Assembly (NCBI GenBank): GCA_026416125.1
Contig: JAOAFT010000003.1
Coordinates: 18,022-82,021, forward strand
Length of the DNA: 64,000 nt
Reading direction: 5' to 3'
DNA from: Bacteroidota bacterium
GTDB taxonomy: Bacteria > Bacteroidota > Ignavibacteria > UBA10030
The translations under genes were made by a program, and so were the position numbers. The notes under the pieces were generated by a model, which saw nothing but the letters and a program-made list of their open reading frames with translations, made no database searches and was not told the DNA's origin. Below are positions 19,371 to 28,779 of the stretch, piece after piece (the stretch's first letter is position 1; every line of letters starts with the position of its first letter).

Positions 19371-20507
19371 ATGGCTCTCGTGTATATTCATATCCCATTT
19401 TGTAAACAGAAATGTACGTACTGTGACTTTTGTTCGTTGCCTGTTTTGGAAGTTGGGTTCTCAAGTATCGAACGGTACTTTGAATGTCTTAGAGATGAAA
19501 TTCATCGTCGTACCTCGCTATTGAAGGAAATAAAGAGCATCGATACAATCTATTTTGGTGGTGGAACACCATCCCTTGCACCACCAAAGTACCTTTCAAC
19601 ACTTCTCCATGATCTTGCAACAGTAGTACCATTTTCTACGAATCATGAGATTAGTATAGAAATTAATCCCGGTACTGTAACGTATGAGGATCTTTGTGCA
19701 TACCGTCGGTTTGGTATTAACCGTATCAGCATCGGAGTTCAATCATTCAACAATGACGAGTTGCAATTCCTTGGACGAATACACACCGGGGAAGATGCTC
19801 GTCGCTGTATTGAGGCTGCGAAAGAGGCTGGCTTCACAAACATTAGTGTGGATATTATCTGCGCTTTACCTCAGCAAACAAAAGAATCTCTTCTCTCAAA
19901 TCTTCGTACAGTTGTGGCCTACGGTGTTCACCATGTTTCGTGTTATACGTTAATGGTCGAGCCACAAACACCACTTTATGCGATGGTACGTGATGGACGT
20001 GTTGTTCCCCTCAATGATGAAGTTACTGCAGAACTATACCTCGCAGCGAGTGAGTACCTTCGTTCTCAAGGGTACGTGCAGTATGAGGTTTCGAACTATG
20101 CAAAGCCAGGGTATGAGTGCCGTCATAATTGTGGATATTGGTATCGTGAACCGTACTTTGGTTTTGGAGCATCGGCACATTCGTTTTTTGAGCGGAGACG
20201 TTGGTGGAACACCAACGATATACAACAGTACTGTGAATTGATTGAGAGAGGTACCCTACCGCTAAGCGGTGAAGAAGAGTTGACAGATGAAAATATTCGG
20301 CAAGAAGTTCTTTACCTTGGTCTTAGAAGTAAAGGAGTAGATTGTCGTTTGTATGAGATGTTGTTTGGAGAAAATTTTTACGATCGGTATAGAGAAATAA
20401 TTGATGATCTTGTTATACACAAATATGCTTGCTATGAGAACAATTATTTTCGATTAACTCCAATAGGCTACGCGATGTGTGATGAACTGTGCCAACGCTT
20501 CCTTTGA
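19371..20507 (+). CDS. hemW: Radical SAM heme chaperone HemW
   Basis: A radical SAM protein of the coproporphyrinogen-oxidase-like group. From ATG 19371, preceded by GGAAG, it is 378 residues, the HemW length; the 14 upstream in-frame codons are not conserved. The cluster motif is CKQKCTYCDF, lacking the fourth cysteine that marks true HemN, so HemW (heme binding and insertion) is preferred. Also typical are YFGGGTPSL, EINPGT and SIGVQSFN. No other heme gene is nearby. Confidence 0.88.
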   Translation: MALVYIHIPFCKQKCTYCDFCSLPVLEVGFSSIERYFECLRDEIHRRTSLLKEIKSIDTIYFGGGTPSLAPPKYLSTLLHDLATVVPFSTNHEISIEINPGTVTYEDLCAYRRFGINRISIGVQSFNNDELQFLGRIHTGEDARRCIEAAKEAGFTNISVDIICALPQQTKESLLSNLRTVVAYGVHHVSCYTLMVEPQTPLYAMVRDGRVVPLNDEVTAELYLAASEYLRSQGYVQYEVSNYAKPGYECRHNCGYWYREPYFGFGASAHSFFERRRWWNTNDIQQYCELIERGTLPLSGEEELTDENIRQEVLYLGLRSKGVDCRLYEMLFGENFYDRYREIIDDLVIHKYACYENNYFRLTPIGYAMCDELCQRFL

Positions 20508-20529
20508 ATGTACTGAGGATGGTTACAAC

Positions 20530-20553
20530 TTCGATTATGGTTTCGATTATGGT
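20530..20553. repeat. Tandem duplication of a 12-mer
   Basis: TTCGATTATGGT occurs twice in perfect tandem (20530-20541, 20542-20553) in the 93-base spacer between the convergent hemW and batE genes. Two units only, so most likely a slippage event. Confidence 0.7.
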
Positions 20554-20600
20554 GCAGGATATGTTGATTGTTTACAAAAATGGTTTGGGAAAATGCGCAG

Positions 20601-21362
20601 TTAAATTTTTTCGCACTGTGTTGCTTCAATCCACCCGATTTTTCCATCGGGAAGAGTAATTTTAATCCAAGAACCTACAGAATCTGTAATTTTTACCTTT
20701 AATCCTTCGTGAATGACAAAGGCGTCGATACTTTTTGGATCAGGGGAAGATTTTGCAGTAACTGTATGTGCCGTGATGATTGCTTCATTTGCAGAAGTAT
20801 CAAGAAGTTCATGCACACCGATGAGCAGTGCACTTATAGCAATACAACAGACTGAAATGAAAAACAGTACGCGAGCAGTACGGAGAATGACGGTTTGACG
20901 AACGAGGTAGCCAATTGTCATGGAGGTAAATAAGATTAACCAGGATATAAGAAAAAGGAGTTCTGCTGTGCTCTGTGATACGAGTGATGCAAAGGCACGA
21001 AGCCATTGAATGAGAAAAAGCTCGGGAAGAGGTTCGATGCGGTCGATTGTTTTTAAATAACAGAGCTTTACATTGTGTTGAATGTCGGGGTCGTTTGGTT
21101 TCAAACGAGCTGCTCGTTCGAATGCAAGGATAGCCTGAGCAAGACGCTCCAGACGATAGTAAGAGTTCCCAAGGTTATAGTACACCTCAGCGCTGATATA
21201 CCCTGAATCGATAATTTGTTGATATATCTTTGCAGCGTGTTCATACTGTCCGTTTTTATAAAATATATTTCCTCGTTCGAATAATGTGTATGGATTTTCA
21301 ATTGAATAGAGGTAAGGTGAGACCACAGCAATTAAGATAAATGGAGAAATGAATTTCATCAT
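20601..21362 (-). CDS. BatE-like TPR and SH3 membrane protein
   Basis: Last gene of the Bat locus. The 253-residue protein has an N-terminal export signal, then two or three TPR repeats (FERGNIFYKNGQYEHAAKIY, AEVYYNLGNSYYRLERLAQA), two membrane helices around residues 135-190 and a C-terminal bacterial SH3 domain (VTAKSSPDPKS ... VGSWIKITLPDGKIGWIE). This order is that of BatE from Bacteroides and Leptospira, where Bat proteins were linked to oxygen tolerance or envelope stress. It starts 5 bases after batD, so it is co-translated with it. Confidence 0.82.
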   Translation of the reverse strand: MMKFISPFILIAVVSPYLYSIENPYTLFERGNIFYKNGQYEHAAKIYQQIIDSGYISAEVYYNLGNSYYRLERLAQAILAFERAARLKPNDPDIQHNVKLCYLKTIDRIEPLPELFLIQWLRAFASLVSQSTAELLFLISWLILFTSMTIGYLVRQTVILRTARVLFFISVCCIAISALLIGVHELLDTSANEAIITAHTVTAKSSPDPKSIDAFVIHEGLKVKITDSVGSWIKITLPDGKIGWIEATQCEKI

Positions 21363-21367
21363 AGTGT

Positions 21368-23215
21368 CTACGTTCTCCTTAGGCGTTGTGTTTGTTTTCG
21401 AAACGTTGACTCAATTGTTTGAATAACGTGGGTTGCAAGATCGAGGAGCTCGCGTCGTGTTGTTTTTGTATCTGTTTGTGGAGCGTACCGTGCGAACTGG
21501 GCTCGTTCAATGCAGTGTTTGAGGTTCTGTAATGTCTGTTCTGGCACGTTGTGATTCCTGAGGTCTTCAAGAGCACGTTCGAGTGAAAATTCTGCTTTTT
21601 TAAGTTGAAGCTTGTGGAGAAGATATTCTGTGAGTGCATTAAGGACTTCAGCATTGTAACTTTCAGCATCGCCTTTTTCGAACAAGTCACGTGCACGTTT
21701 TAAACGTCGCTGTGCTTCACGTCCAGCAGTTTCGAAGAGAAGCCGATGAATGTCACCATACAACTTTTCACGTCGTTTCTGGTAGCTCCACGTTCCAAGA
21801 AACACCAAGGGAGGAACTACGAGCAAGAGAATTGTAACAAGAGGAGAACTGGGTTCATCTTTTCTTTTTAACGAAGAGGTTGAAAGTTTAATATAACGAA
21901 TGTCTTCCCCAAGAATCCGGATGGCTTCCTTATCAGTCGACAGCGGAGTGCTCCCTGCGAATGTTTTTCCTGGTTTTACAGTAATCTCAAAGCGGGGAGA
22001 TGAGTGTGTAACGAAGGTAGCATTCTCAAGATCAAAGTATGTGAATTTGATCGGATCGATTGTACGTTGTCCTGCGTTCCGTGGGATGAGGAGGTACTCT
22101 GCTGACTTTTTCCCGCGAATTATATCACCATCGCGCGAAATTGTTTCCGAAAGTTTCGGTTCGTACACTTCAAAGTCAGCTGGAAATTGAGGCTTTGGGA
22201 GTGTCACGAGTTTGATATTTCCTGTACCCGAAACGTTCACTCGGAGTGTAATAGCGTCGCCTGCTGCAACGGAGTTTTTGTCAATCGAAGCAGAGAATGA
22301 ATACTTCCCAATCCCGCCAGAAAACTCAGAAGGTGTATTTGCTGGAAGAGGTGCAATTGTAACGCTCAGAACATTCGATTGGATGTCTACTTGCCGCGTT
22401 TCAATATGTTGAAAGAATGGATCATTGAAGAAGATGTCGAATGGATCGTTAGTTCGACGCTTGACTTGTACTTGGACTGCACATCGTACTTCCAGTGGTG
22501 CTATGGTTAACTTGCCAGGTTGAGTTGCAAAGAGAGCTGTTTTCTTAATGGTAGCAACGCGGTATTGTTTCCCATCAACAACCTCAGTGGTTATAGGTGG
22601 CTGTTTGGGGAGATCAAAGTCTTCGCTCCAGAAACCCTCGTACGTTGGTGCTTTGATGAGGTCGTATCCAGATATCGAAACACGAAAGTATAGTTTATAA
22701 GTCAATGTAATTTGTTCGCCAACGCGTGCATGACTTTTATTCACGTATGCTCGTAGGAAGAGGTTATCACCAACGTCAACGCCATCGGTAGTTTTATCGC
22801 TCTGTTTTTTACTTTGACTTTGTGTGACAGTAATTGTAAGTGGTTGTGAAGACAGAGTTTTCCCTTTGTACTCTATAGTAGCAGGAGGAATTGTAAATTT
22901 ACCACTGTTCCGTGCATAGAGACGATACGAGTATGAAATACTTGCGGTAACTTGCCCATTTATCCACTGCATGCTTGTTGATTGGTTCGGTCCGGAAAGG
23001 ACTACAAATGGATCGAATTTCGGCGGAGTGAATTTTTTTGATGCATTCGGATCGTCGCAGTTGAGTGTAAACGTTACTTCAAACTGTTCACCGATACCGA
23101 TGGTTGTTTCAGATGTCGACGCAGTAAACGTCACATTTTGTGCAAAAGTTGGTAGTGGAGAGATACTAAGATATAAGGTAATGAAAGAAATAATGTATTT
23201 GACTTTTCTTCTCAT
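21368..23215 (-). CDS. batD: BatD, oxygen-tolerance family protein
   Basis: A 615-residue exported protein with an N-terminal signal ending near PTFAQN. It begins with VTFTASTSETTIGIGEQFEVTF, the beta-sandwich start of the BatD family, and repeats such immunoglobulin-like modules (VGEQITLTYKLYF; VAAGDAITLRVNVSGTGNIK). One membrane helix (TILLLVVPPLVFLG) sits near residue 490, followed by a helical cytoplasmic tail. ATG at 23215 is preferred over an in-frame TTG 24 bases upstream because AAAGGG lies at a suitable distance. It lies between batB/C and batE on the same strand. The function of BatD itself is unknown. Confidence 0.85.
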   Translation of the reverse strand: MRRKVKYIISFITLYLSISPLPTFAQNVTFTASTSETTIGIGEQFEVTFTLNCDDPNASKKFTPPKFDPFVVLSGPNQSTSMQWINGQVTASISYSYRLYARNSGKFTIPPATIEYKGKTLSSQPLTITVTQSQSKKQSDKTTDGVDVGDNLFLRAYVNKSHARVGEQITLTYKLYFRVSISGYDLIKAPTYEGFWSEDFDLPKQPPITTEVVDGKQYRVATIKKTALFATQPGKLTIAPLEVRCAVQVQVKRRTNDPFDIFFNDPFFQHIETRQVDIQSNVLSVTIAPLPANTPSEFSGGIGKYSFSASIDKNSVAAGDAITLRVNVSGTGNIKLVTLPKPQFPADFEVYEPKLSETISRDGDIIRGKKSAEYLLIPRNAGQRTIDPIKFTYFDLENATFVTHSSPRFEITVKPGKTFAGSTPLSTDKEAIRILGEDIRYIKLSTSSLKRKDEPSSPLVTILLLVVPPLVFLGTWSYQKRREKLYGDIHRLLFETAGREAQRRLKRARDLFEKGDAESYNAEVLNALTEYLLHKLQLKKAEFSLERALEDLRNHNVPEQTLQNLKHCIERAQFARYAPQTDTKTTRRELLDLATHVIQTIESTFRKQTQRLRRT

Positions 23216-23232
23216 AGTACTGTTACCCTTTC

Positions 23233-24930
23233 TTACCAATCTTTCTCCACTCGTATTCGAGCAGCTTCTCGTTTCCGAACGTTTTTCTGGATTTCGCGTT
23301 CATTGTTTCTCATTGCTTCAAGTATTCGTTCAGCTTCATTCTGTGGCATTTGATGTCTTTGTGAAAGTTGCGGTTGTTGCTGTTGTTGAAGATTTTGTTG
23401 TTGGTTTTTTTGTTGTTGTTCTTGCTTTTGTTGTTGCTTGTTTTGGTTGTTCTGTTGTTGCTGTTGTTGTTTGAGCTTTTCTAAGGCCATCTGGAGGTTG
23501 TACAGAGCTTCAGGATCACGAGGACGATACCGCAATGACTGTTTATATGCTTTCACAGCTTCTTGGTACTTCTTCGACTCGTAGAGTGAATTTCCAATGT
23601 TGTACCAAGCTGATGCTCGATCATCGGACGAAGACAATGCTCTCTCTGCCTGTGCATATTGTTGAAGTGCTTCTTCGTAGCGTTGTTGTTTGTAGTAAGC
23701 ATTTCCAAGGTTGAATTTTGCCACAGGTGATTCTGGTTTCGTCTCTAACGCCTTTTTGTAAGCTACTTCCGCATCGATGTACTTTTTTTCGTTATATGCT
23801 CGAGTTCCCTCTTTTACAAGTGAACGAACTGATTGAGCCCAACTTTCAGTTGGGAAGAAGATGCAACCGAGGAAAACGAAAATTCCAGGTATGAATTTCT
23901 TCAATTGTTTAAGAAACGTACTCCGACGATCGGAAATTATACCCTCGAGGAGTAAAAAGAATAGAGCAAGAGTGAGCGGATATTGATACCTCGATTCGAA
24001 GCCAGAGATTTGCTTTGTACCAAACTCGATTTTTTCAAGAGTGTTAAGATCGTTGAATACTTCCTCGATTTCATTACCAGCGCTGGTCGCACGGTAGTAC
24101 TTTCCTCCAGATTGCTCAGCTATAGTGCGAAGGATAGTTTCATCAAGTTTTGTAAGGACAATAGAACCTCTTTGATCCCGTTTATAATCTATTCGATTTC
24201 CAGCTTTATCGTAGAAAGGAATAGGTGCTCCTTCAGAAGTTCCCATGCCTATTGTGTATATGCGTACGCCCTTACGCTTGGCTTCGTCTACTGGTCCTGC
24301 AATGTCGCCTTCGGTGTTTTCGCCGTCGGAAACAACGACAATTGCTTTTTGAGCTGGACTCTCTTTGATGAAAGATGCGAGAGCTCGTTCTATGGCAAGA
24401 CCGATAAATGTTCCAGGCACAGGTACTGCATCGACATCGATAGCAGAAATAAAGAGATCTGCTGCAGCATAATCTGATGTGAGTGGAAATTGAACGAACG
24501 CATCGCCGGCAAAGACAATAAGACCAACGCGATCGCCGGAAAGCTTTTTAAGAAGTGCTGAGACATCACGTTTTGCCTTTTCCAGGCGATTGGGTTTAAT
24601 GTCCTCTGCTTTCATACTTAATGAGACGTCCAGGACGACGAAGAGATCAATTCCTTCTCGTTTTACTTCTTCCAAACGTGTACCAACAAGTGGATCGGCA
24701 AGTGTAAAGACTAAGAACATAAGTGCAACGAGGATAAGTACTTGCTTTGTAAGTTTTTTCCCACGACTGTGGTCTGGCACCAGTGTGTTGAGTACACAAC
24801 GATTGGCAAATTTCGTAAGTGCTCGGTCATAGTGGCGGTTAAAAATTATAAAACCAACAACACCCAGAGGGATAAGGAGGAGCAACCATAAGTATTCAGG
24901 ATGTGCAAACCGAAGCATAGGATTCCTCAC
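23233..24930 (-). CDS. BatB-BatC fusion: VWA membrane protein joined to TPR/Q-rich protein
   Basis: A single 565-residue frame that unites two proteins usually encoded separately. Residues 1-325 are BatB: two N-terminal helices, then a von Willebrand A domain with MIDAS motif DVSLSM, and a helix near 315. A second hydrophobic stretch with a signal-like end (FPTESWAQS) starts the BatC part, with three TPR units (AEVAYKKALETKPESPVAKF; RYEEALQQYAQAE; KYQEAVKAYKQSLRYRPRDP) and a glutamine-rich tract (about 488-530), ending in a basic helix. Bat VWA proteins are thought to act with MoxR as a chaperone-like assembly at the membrane. The frame is uninterrupted, so fusion is real in this assembly. 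Confidence 0.85.
   Translation of the reverse strand: MRNPMLRFAHPEYLWLLLLIPLGVVGFIIFNRHYDRALTKFANRCVLNTLVPDHSRGKKLTKQVLILVALMFLVFTLADPLVGTRLEEVKREGIDLFVVLDVSLSMKAEDIKPNRLEKAKRDVSALLKKLSGDRVGLIVFAGDAFVQFPLTSDYAAADLFISAIDVDAVPVPGTFIGLAIERALASFIKESPAQKAIVVVSDGENTEGDIAGPVDEAKRKGVRIYTIGMGTSEGAPIPFYDKAGNRIDYKRDQRGSIVLTKLDETILRTIAEQSGGKYYRATSAGNEIEEVFNDLNTLEKIEFGTKQISGFESRYQYPLTLALFFLLLEGIISDRRSTFLKQLKKFIPGIFVFLGCIFFPTESWAQSVRSLVKEGTRAYNEKKYIDAEVAYKKALETKPESPVAKFNLGNAYYKQQRYEEALQQYAQAERALSSSDDRASAWYNIGNSLYESKKYQEAVKAYKQSLRYRPRDPEALYNLQMALEKLKQQQQQQNNQNKQQQKQEQQQKNQQQNLQQQQQPQLSQRHQMPQNEAERILEAMRNNEREIQKNVRKREAARIRVEKDW
23341..23469. repeat. Low-complexity CAA-rich tract inside the BatB-BatC gene
   Basis: On the minus strand this stretch is dominated by CAA/CAG codons and encodes a tract of more than half glutamine with Asn and Lys. 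It appears as TTG/TTT-rich sequence on the plus strand. Such tracts can vary in length by slippage, but units here are interrupted, so it should be fairly stable. Confidence 0.8.
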
Positions 24931-24963
24931 TAATCATTTCAACGTAGAGCGGTTCTTACCGTT

Positions 24964-25956
24964 TTAAGGTAACTGTCTGAAAAGAGTAACTCGTGTTACA
25001 ACTTCAATAAGAAAAACCACAATGCCTAGGAGTAACCAGCTCCTATACAGTTCGCTGTACTTACGATAGGCGGTTACCTCCATTTTTGTGCGTTCAAGTT
25101 TGTCAATTTCTCTATAAATTGCTTTTAGTGTTCTGTTGTCTGTTGCACGGTAGTACTTTCCACCTGTGAGTGATGCAACTTCTGTTAGCACTTTTTCATC
25201 AATATCAACAGGAACCATTTGGCGTCGAATCCCAAACGGTGTTTGAACAGGGTAGGGAGCTTCACCTTGAGCTCCGACACCGACTGTGTAGATTCGAATA
25301 CCGTACGTTGCTGCAATGCGGGCTGCAGTAAGAGGATCGATTTCTCCTCGATTGTTAACACCATCTGTTAACAGGATCATCACTTTACTTTTGGCTTTTG
25401 AATCTTTCAATCGGTTGACACCGTTGGCAATAGCTAAGCCAATAGCAGTACCGTCAACAATCATTCCATTCTTTACTTCGTGTAGAAGGCTTTTCAGTAC
25501 AGGATAATCAATCGTAAGTGGACACTGAGTAAAACTCTCACCTGAGAAAATAACGAGCCCGATTCGGTCGTTGGAACGCCCGTCGATAAAATCCTCAGCT
25601 ACTTGTTTTGCAGCTTCTAATCTGTTTGGTGTAAAATCTTCAGCGAGCATGCTTCCGGAAATGTCGAGTACAAGAACAATATCGATGCCTTCGGTTGAGA
25701 TAAGTTCTTTACTTGAGATTGACTGTGGTCTGGCGAGTGCAATGATAAACAAGGTAAGAGCGAGGAGTCGTAGTACTAGAGGTGTCCGAAAAAATCGTTC
25801 GCGCCATGTGTGTGGTATGTGTGTAGTCAATCGATGTGAAGAAAATTGTAGATTGAGTATATGCTTGTGTTCGTACTTCCACCAATAGTATCCCACGATA
25901 GGGATGAGAAGTAAAAGCCAGAGAAACTCTGGGTTTGCAAAACGATCACCTACCAT
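24964..25956 (-). CDS. batA: BatA, VWA-domain membrane protein
   Basis: A 330-residue inner-membrane protein: helix at 11-26, another at 59-75, a von Willebrand A domain with intact MIDAS (DISGSM, residues 98-103; later Thr and Asp in LLTDGVNNRGE), and a C-terminal helix. The opening FANPEFLWLLLLIP is almost the same as in the BatB part of the next gene (FAHPEYLWLLLLIP), showing that the two are paralogs. It follows moxR and DUF58 in the usual order. The intact MIDAS predicts metal-dependent ligand binding on the periplasmic or cytoplasmic face. Confidence 0.88.
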   Translation of the reverse strand: MVGDRFANPEFLWLLLLIPIVGYYWWKYEHKHILNLQFSSHRLTTHIPHTWRERFFRTPLVLRLLALTLFIIALARPQSISSKELISTEGIDIVLVLDISGSMLAEDFTPNRLEAAKQVAEDFIDGRSNDRIGLVIFSGESFTQCPLTIDYPVLKSLLHEVKNGMIVDGTAIGLAIANGVNRLKDSKAKSKVMILLTDGVNNRGEIDPLTAARIAATYGIRIYTVGVGAQGEAPYPVQTPFGIRRQMVPVDIDEKVLTEVASLTGGKYYRATDNRTLKAIYREIDKLERTKMEVTAYRKYSELYRSWLLLGIVVFLIEVVTRVTLFRQLP

Positions 25957-26896
25957 GGCTCACTTCCTCAATTACAGGGTGAGGTTCGGTTGGTTGTTGC
26001 TCCTTTGGCGCCATGATTCGTACAATAGCATATGCGTGTTGGAGTATACGCTCATTCTCTTCTGGTGATGGAATGTATTTTGCAAATTTTACTAAGTCGG
26101 CTGTTCGTAAACACCACTCGAGATCTCCCCACACGAGGAGGGCTTCCGGTATTCGTTTCATTTGGTGTAAAATTTCATCGGTTGTTGATTCAAGCGCTAG
26201 GATGCTCCAACGTTTTTCGAAGAAGATTCGAAGAATGGTTGTTACTTCAGAGTAATACTCTTTGACGAACCCTTGCTGCCATAATTTCTTTTCTTCAAGT
26301 TGTCGAAGGGCTGCAAGCGCTTCTTTATGAGGAGGAATATTAATTCGCATTTCTTCGTGAGAGTGTTGTGAATAGCTTTTTTTCTTGAAGTAGTACCACA
26401 CAGAGATACTTAGTGCTATGACCACGAGAACAATGAGGTAGGGAAGTACATCTTCAAATTCTAGTGGAGCAGAGAGAGGAGGTTTGATGTCTTTGATATC
26501 TCCGTGTGGATTTACAAGAACAGGACGGAACGTTAGGTAAAAAGGATTTGTATAAGCAACGTGAGGTGTTGAATCTGTGTTCACGAAGTACCGAAATGGA
26601 ATGGGTGGTACGACCACCCGTCCTGAATCTGTGGTCGAGAGGTACACCGTCCAGAAGAATTCGGAGTCATTTCGCTGAACATGGAGAACTTCAAATGAAC
26701 CGAGACTATCGGAGAGCATAGGCGCGATCGAATCGATAGAAATCTCGGTACGAACTTCGATGTGGAGATCAACACGATCTCCAATAGTATATTCTGTTGA
26801 GTCGGTATAGGCTTTTAAGTAAAGACGCTGCTGCGTTTGCACAGGTAGTGCGAGGATGAGGAGAAGTACTATGGTTTTGAGCAATTTCATATGCAT
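25946..26896 (-). CDS. Bat-locus membrane protein, DUF4381-like
   Basis: A 316-residue protein with an N-terminal signal (LLLILALPVQTQ), a beta-rich outer domain (YTIGDRVDLHIEV resembles the BatD modules), a membrane helix around 152-170 (DVLPYLIVLVVIALSISVWY), and a helical cytoplasmic region with KEYYSEVTTILRIFFEKRW and ALESTTDEIL, the pattern of DUF4381. Genes of this type sit between DUF58 and batA in many Bacteroidota. Its stop overlaps the batA start by 11 bases, and its own start shares a base with the end of the DUF58 gene. Function unknown. Confidence 0.72.
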   Translation of the reverse strand: MHMKLLKTIVLLLILALPVQTQQRLYLKAYTDSTEYTIGDRVDLHIEVRTEISIDSIAPMLSDSLGSFEVLHVQRNDSEFFWTVYLSTTDSGRVVVPPIPFRYFVNTDSTPHVAYTNPFYLTFRPVLVNPHGDIKDIKPPLSAPLEFEDVLPYLIVLVVIALSISVWYYFKKKSYSQHSHEEMRINIPPHKEALAALRQLEEKKLWQQGFVKEYYSEVTTILRIFFEKRWSILALESTTDEILHQMKRIPEALLVWGDLEWCLRTADLVKFAKYIPSPEENERILQHAYAIVRIMAPKEQQPTEPHPVIEEVSHGR

Positions 26897-27786
26897 TACA
26901 ATCGTCGTTCCCGTAATCGGAAAAAATCGGCAAGTGGTTTAATGTATGGTTGATCGAGGCGAATAAAAATCTCATCAAGTTTCGATTTTACGAAGAGCAA
27001 GTGTTGTTCTTCGATGGCTCGGCGGCGAAATTCGTGGTAGAGCGTACGGACTGCTGGGTTTGTGGTATCGAGAATTCGTAGAGTACCGGTTTCCGCATCT
27101 CTTAGACGAATAAGACCAACATCTGGGAGTGTATTCTCCCGGGGATCGTGGAGTACAATACCAATCAAATCATGTCGTTTTCCAACGATTCGTAGAGCAG
27201 ATTCGTATCCTTCGTCGAGAAAATCGGATATGAGGAACACAATGCTTCGCTTCTTTTGTACGTGATTGAGATATTCCAATGCAACGCTCATGTTCGTAGA
27301 GCGTTGTGAAGGCTCGAAAGAGAGAAGCTCACGAATAATTCGTAACGTATGTCCTCGACCTTTTCTGGGAGGAACAAATTTTTCGATCCGGTCGGTGAAA
27401 AGTATAAGCCCGACCTTATCATTGTTTTTCATTGCGGAAAATGCAAGAACAGCACTTATTTCGATAGCAATATCTCGTTTCAATGCAGTATGGGATCCAA
27501 AGAATTGCGATCCACTCATATCGACTACGAGAAGAACCGTTAATTCACGTTCTTCTTCGAATACTTTTACGAATGGATGGTTGAATCGGGCAGTAACATT
27601 CCAATCAATTGAACGGATATCATCACCGAATTGATACTCGCGAACTTCGGAAAATTCCATGCCTCGTCCTTTGAAGACGGAATGGTATTCACCGGAAAAT
27701 ACCTGATTGACAAGACCACGAGTACGAATTTCTAGTTGACGTACTTTTTTCAGTAATTCTTTTGTTTCCATGAAATGGTCGTTCAA
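26896..27786 (-). CDS. DUF58 domain protein of the MoxR/Bat locus
   Basis: A 296-residue soluble protein. The DUF58 core motif is plainly visible: GRGMEFSEVREYQFGDD followed by IRSIDWNVTARF. A VWA-like fold follows with DMSGSQ and later FLISDFLDEGYE. DUF58 proteins are encoded next to MoxR ATPases across bacteria and are believed to link the ATPase to the VWA membrane partners. It begins 9 bases after moxR ends. The MIDAS-like DMSGS is close to but not exactly the DxSxS consensus (D-M-S-G-S fits it). Confidence 0.87.
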   Translation of the reverse strand: MNDHFMETKELLKKVRQLEIRTRGLVNQVFSGEYHSVFKGRGMEFSEVREYQFGDDIRSIDWNVTARFNHPFVKVFEEERELTVLLVVDMSGSQFFGSHTALKRDIAIEISAVLAFSAMKNNDKVGLILFTDRIEKFVPPRKGRGHTLRIIRELLSFEPSQRSTNMSVALEYLNHVQKKRSIVFLISDFLDEGYESALRIVGKRHDLIGIVLHDPRENTLPDVGLIRLRDAETGTLRILDTTNPAVRTLYHEFRRRAIEEQHLLFVKSKLDEIFIRLDQPYIKPLADFFRLRERRL

Positions 27787-27795
27787 GTTTACCGA

Positions 27796-28779
27796 TTATG
27801 GTACTTCAATTGTATTCAATATTTCCGTAACGATGTGTTCCGATGTAATATCCTCTGCCTCTGCTTCGTACGTTACTGCAATTCTGTGGCGAAGGACATC
27901 TGGGCACAGAGCTCGTACGTCTTCTGGAATGACATAACCCCGACGTTTAATGAATGCGTGGGCTTTGGCTGCAAGGGCGAGGTTAATGGTTGCCCTCGGT
28001 GATGCGCCATATTGAATGAGCGATGAAAGTTTTTCGAGTTTGTAGGATTTTGGATCGCGTGTTGCAAAGACAATGTCGAGAATATAACGTTCTATTTTCT
28101 CATCCATATAAACTTGCTGAACGACTTGTCGAGCAGCGAGTATATCGTTTGGGTGAACAACAGGTTTAACTTCCTTGTTGTTTGTGATGATGTTTTGCCG
28201 CATAATGGCGAGTTCTTCTTCACGAGAAGGGTACCCAATCTTTACTTTCAGCATGAAGCGGTCAACTTGTGCTTCGGGAAGTGGGTAGGTGCCTTCTTGC
28301 TCTATTGGGTTTTGTGTTGCGAGAACAAGGAATGGCTCTTCAAGTTTGTATGTTTCTTCACCAATAGTAACTTGGCGTTCTTGCATGGCTTCAAGCAATG
28401 CGCTCTGTACTTTTGCTGGTGCTCTGTTGATTTCGTCTGCGAGAATAAAATTTGCAAAGATTGGCCCTTTTCGCGTGAAGAATTTGCCATCCTTTTGATT
28501 ATAGATCATTGTTCCGAGCAAATCAGCGGGGAGAAGATCGGGGGTAAATTGGATTCGTTGGAATTTCGCTTGGATTGCTGTTGCAAGTGTTTTGATAGTA
28601 AGTGTCTTTGCAAGGCCCGGAACACCTTCAAGAAGAATGTGACCGTTGCAAAGCAGTCCAATAAGCAAACGCTCAACCATCGTTTTTTGCCCAACGATAA
28701 CCTTTCCAACTTCAGTGGTTAACGTCTCAACAAAAGCACTTTCACGTTGAATCATTTCGTTGATCGATTTTATATCCAC
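27796..28779 (-). CDS. MoxR-family AAA+ ATPase
   Basis: First gene of the Bat locus, 327 residues. AAA+ motifs: Walker A GVPGLAKT (52-59), Walker B ILADEINRAPAKVQSALLEAM, sensor 1 VLATQNPIEQEGTYPLPEAQ and a C-terminal helical lid with the sensor 2 region SPRATINLALAAKA. MoxR ATPases act as chaperones that mature or activate partner complexes through VWA proteins; DUF58, BatA and BatB-C downstream are the expected partners. Transcription would start in the 306-base spacer that it shares with the divergent secreted-protein gene. Confidence 0.92.
   Translation of the reverse strand: MDIKSINEMIQRESAFVETLTTEVGKVIVGQKTMVERLLIGLLCNGHILLEGVPGLAKTLTIKTLATAIQAKFQRIQFTPDLLPADLLGTMIYNQKDGKFFTRKGPIFANFILADEINRAPAKVQSALLEAMQERQVTIGEETYKLEEPFLVLATQNPIEQEGTYPLPEAQVDRFMLKVKIGYPSREEELAIMRQNIITNNKEVKPVVHPNDILAARQVVQQVYMDEKIERYILDIVFATRDPKSYKLEKLSSLIQYGASPRATINLALAAKAHAFIKRRGYVIPEDVRALCPDVLRHRIAVTYEAEAEDITSEHIVTEILNTIEVP

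Noticed and set aside
19371..20507. Oxygen-independent coproporphyrinogen oxidase (HemN)
   Set aside because: The fourth cysteine after the SAM-cluster motif is absent and the length fits HemW.
20508..20600. Terminator between hemW and batE
   Set aside because: Only a weak GCG/CGC pairing near 20595 and a short tandem repeat; no stem with U-run that I can defend.
23341..23469. Repetitive TTG/TTT-rich block that could suggest a repeat array
   Set aside because: It is the Q-rich codon tract of the BatB-BatC gene; no spacer-repeat periodicity, so not a CRISPR or satellite.
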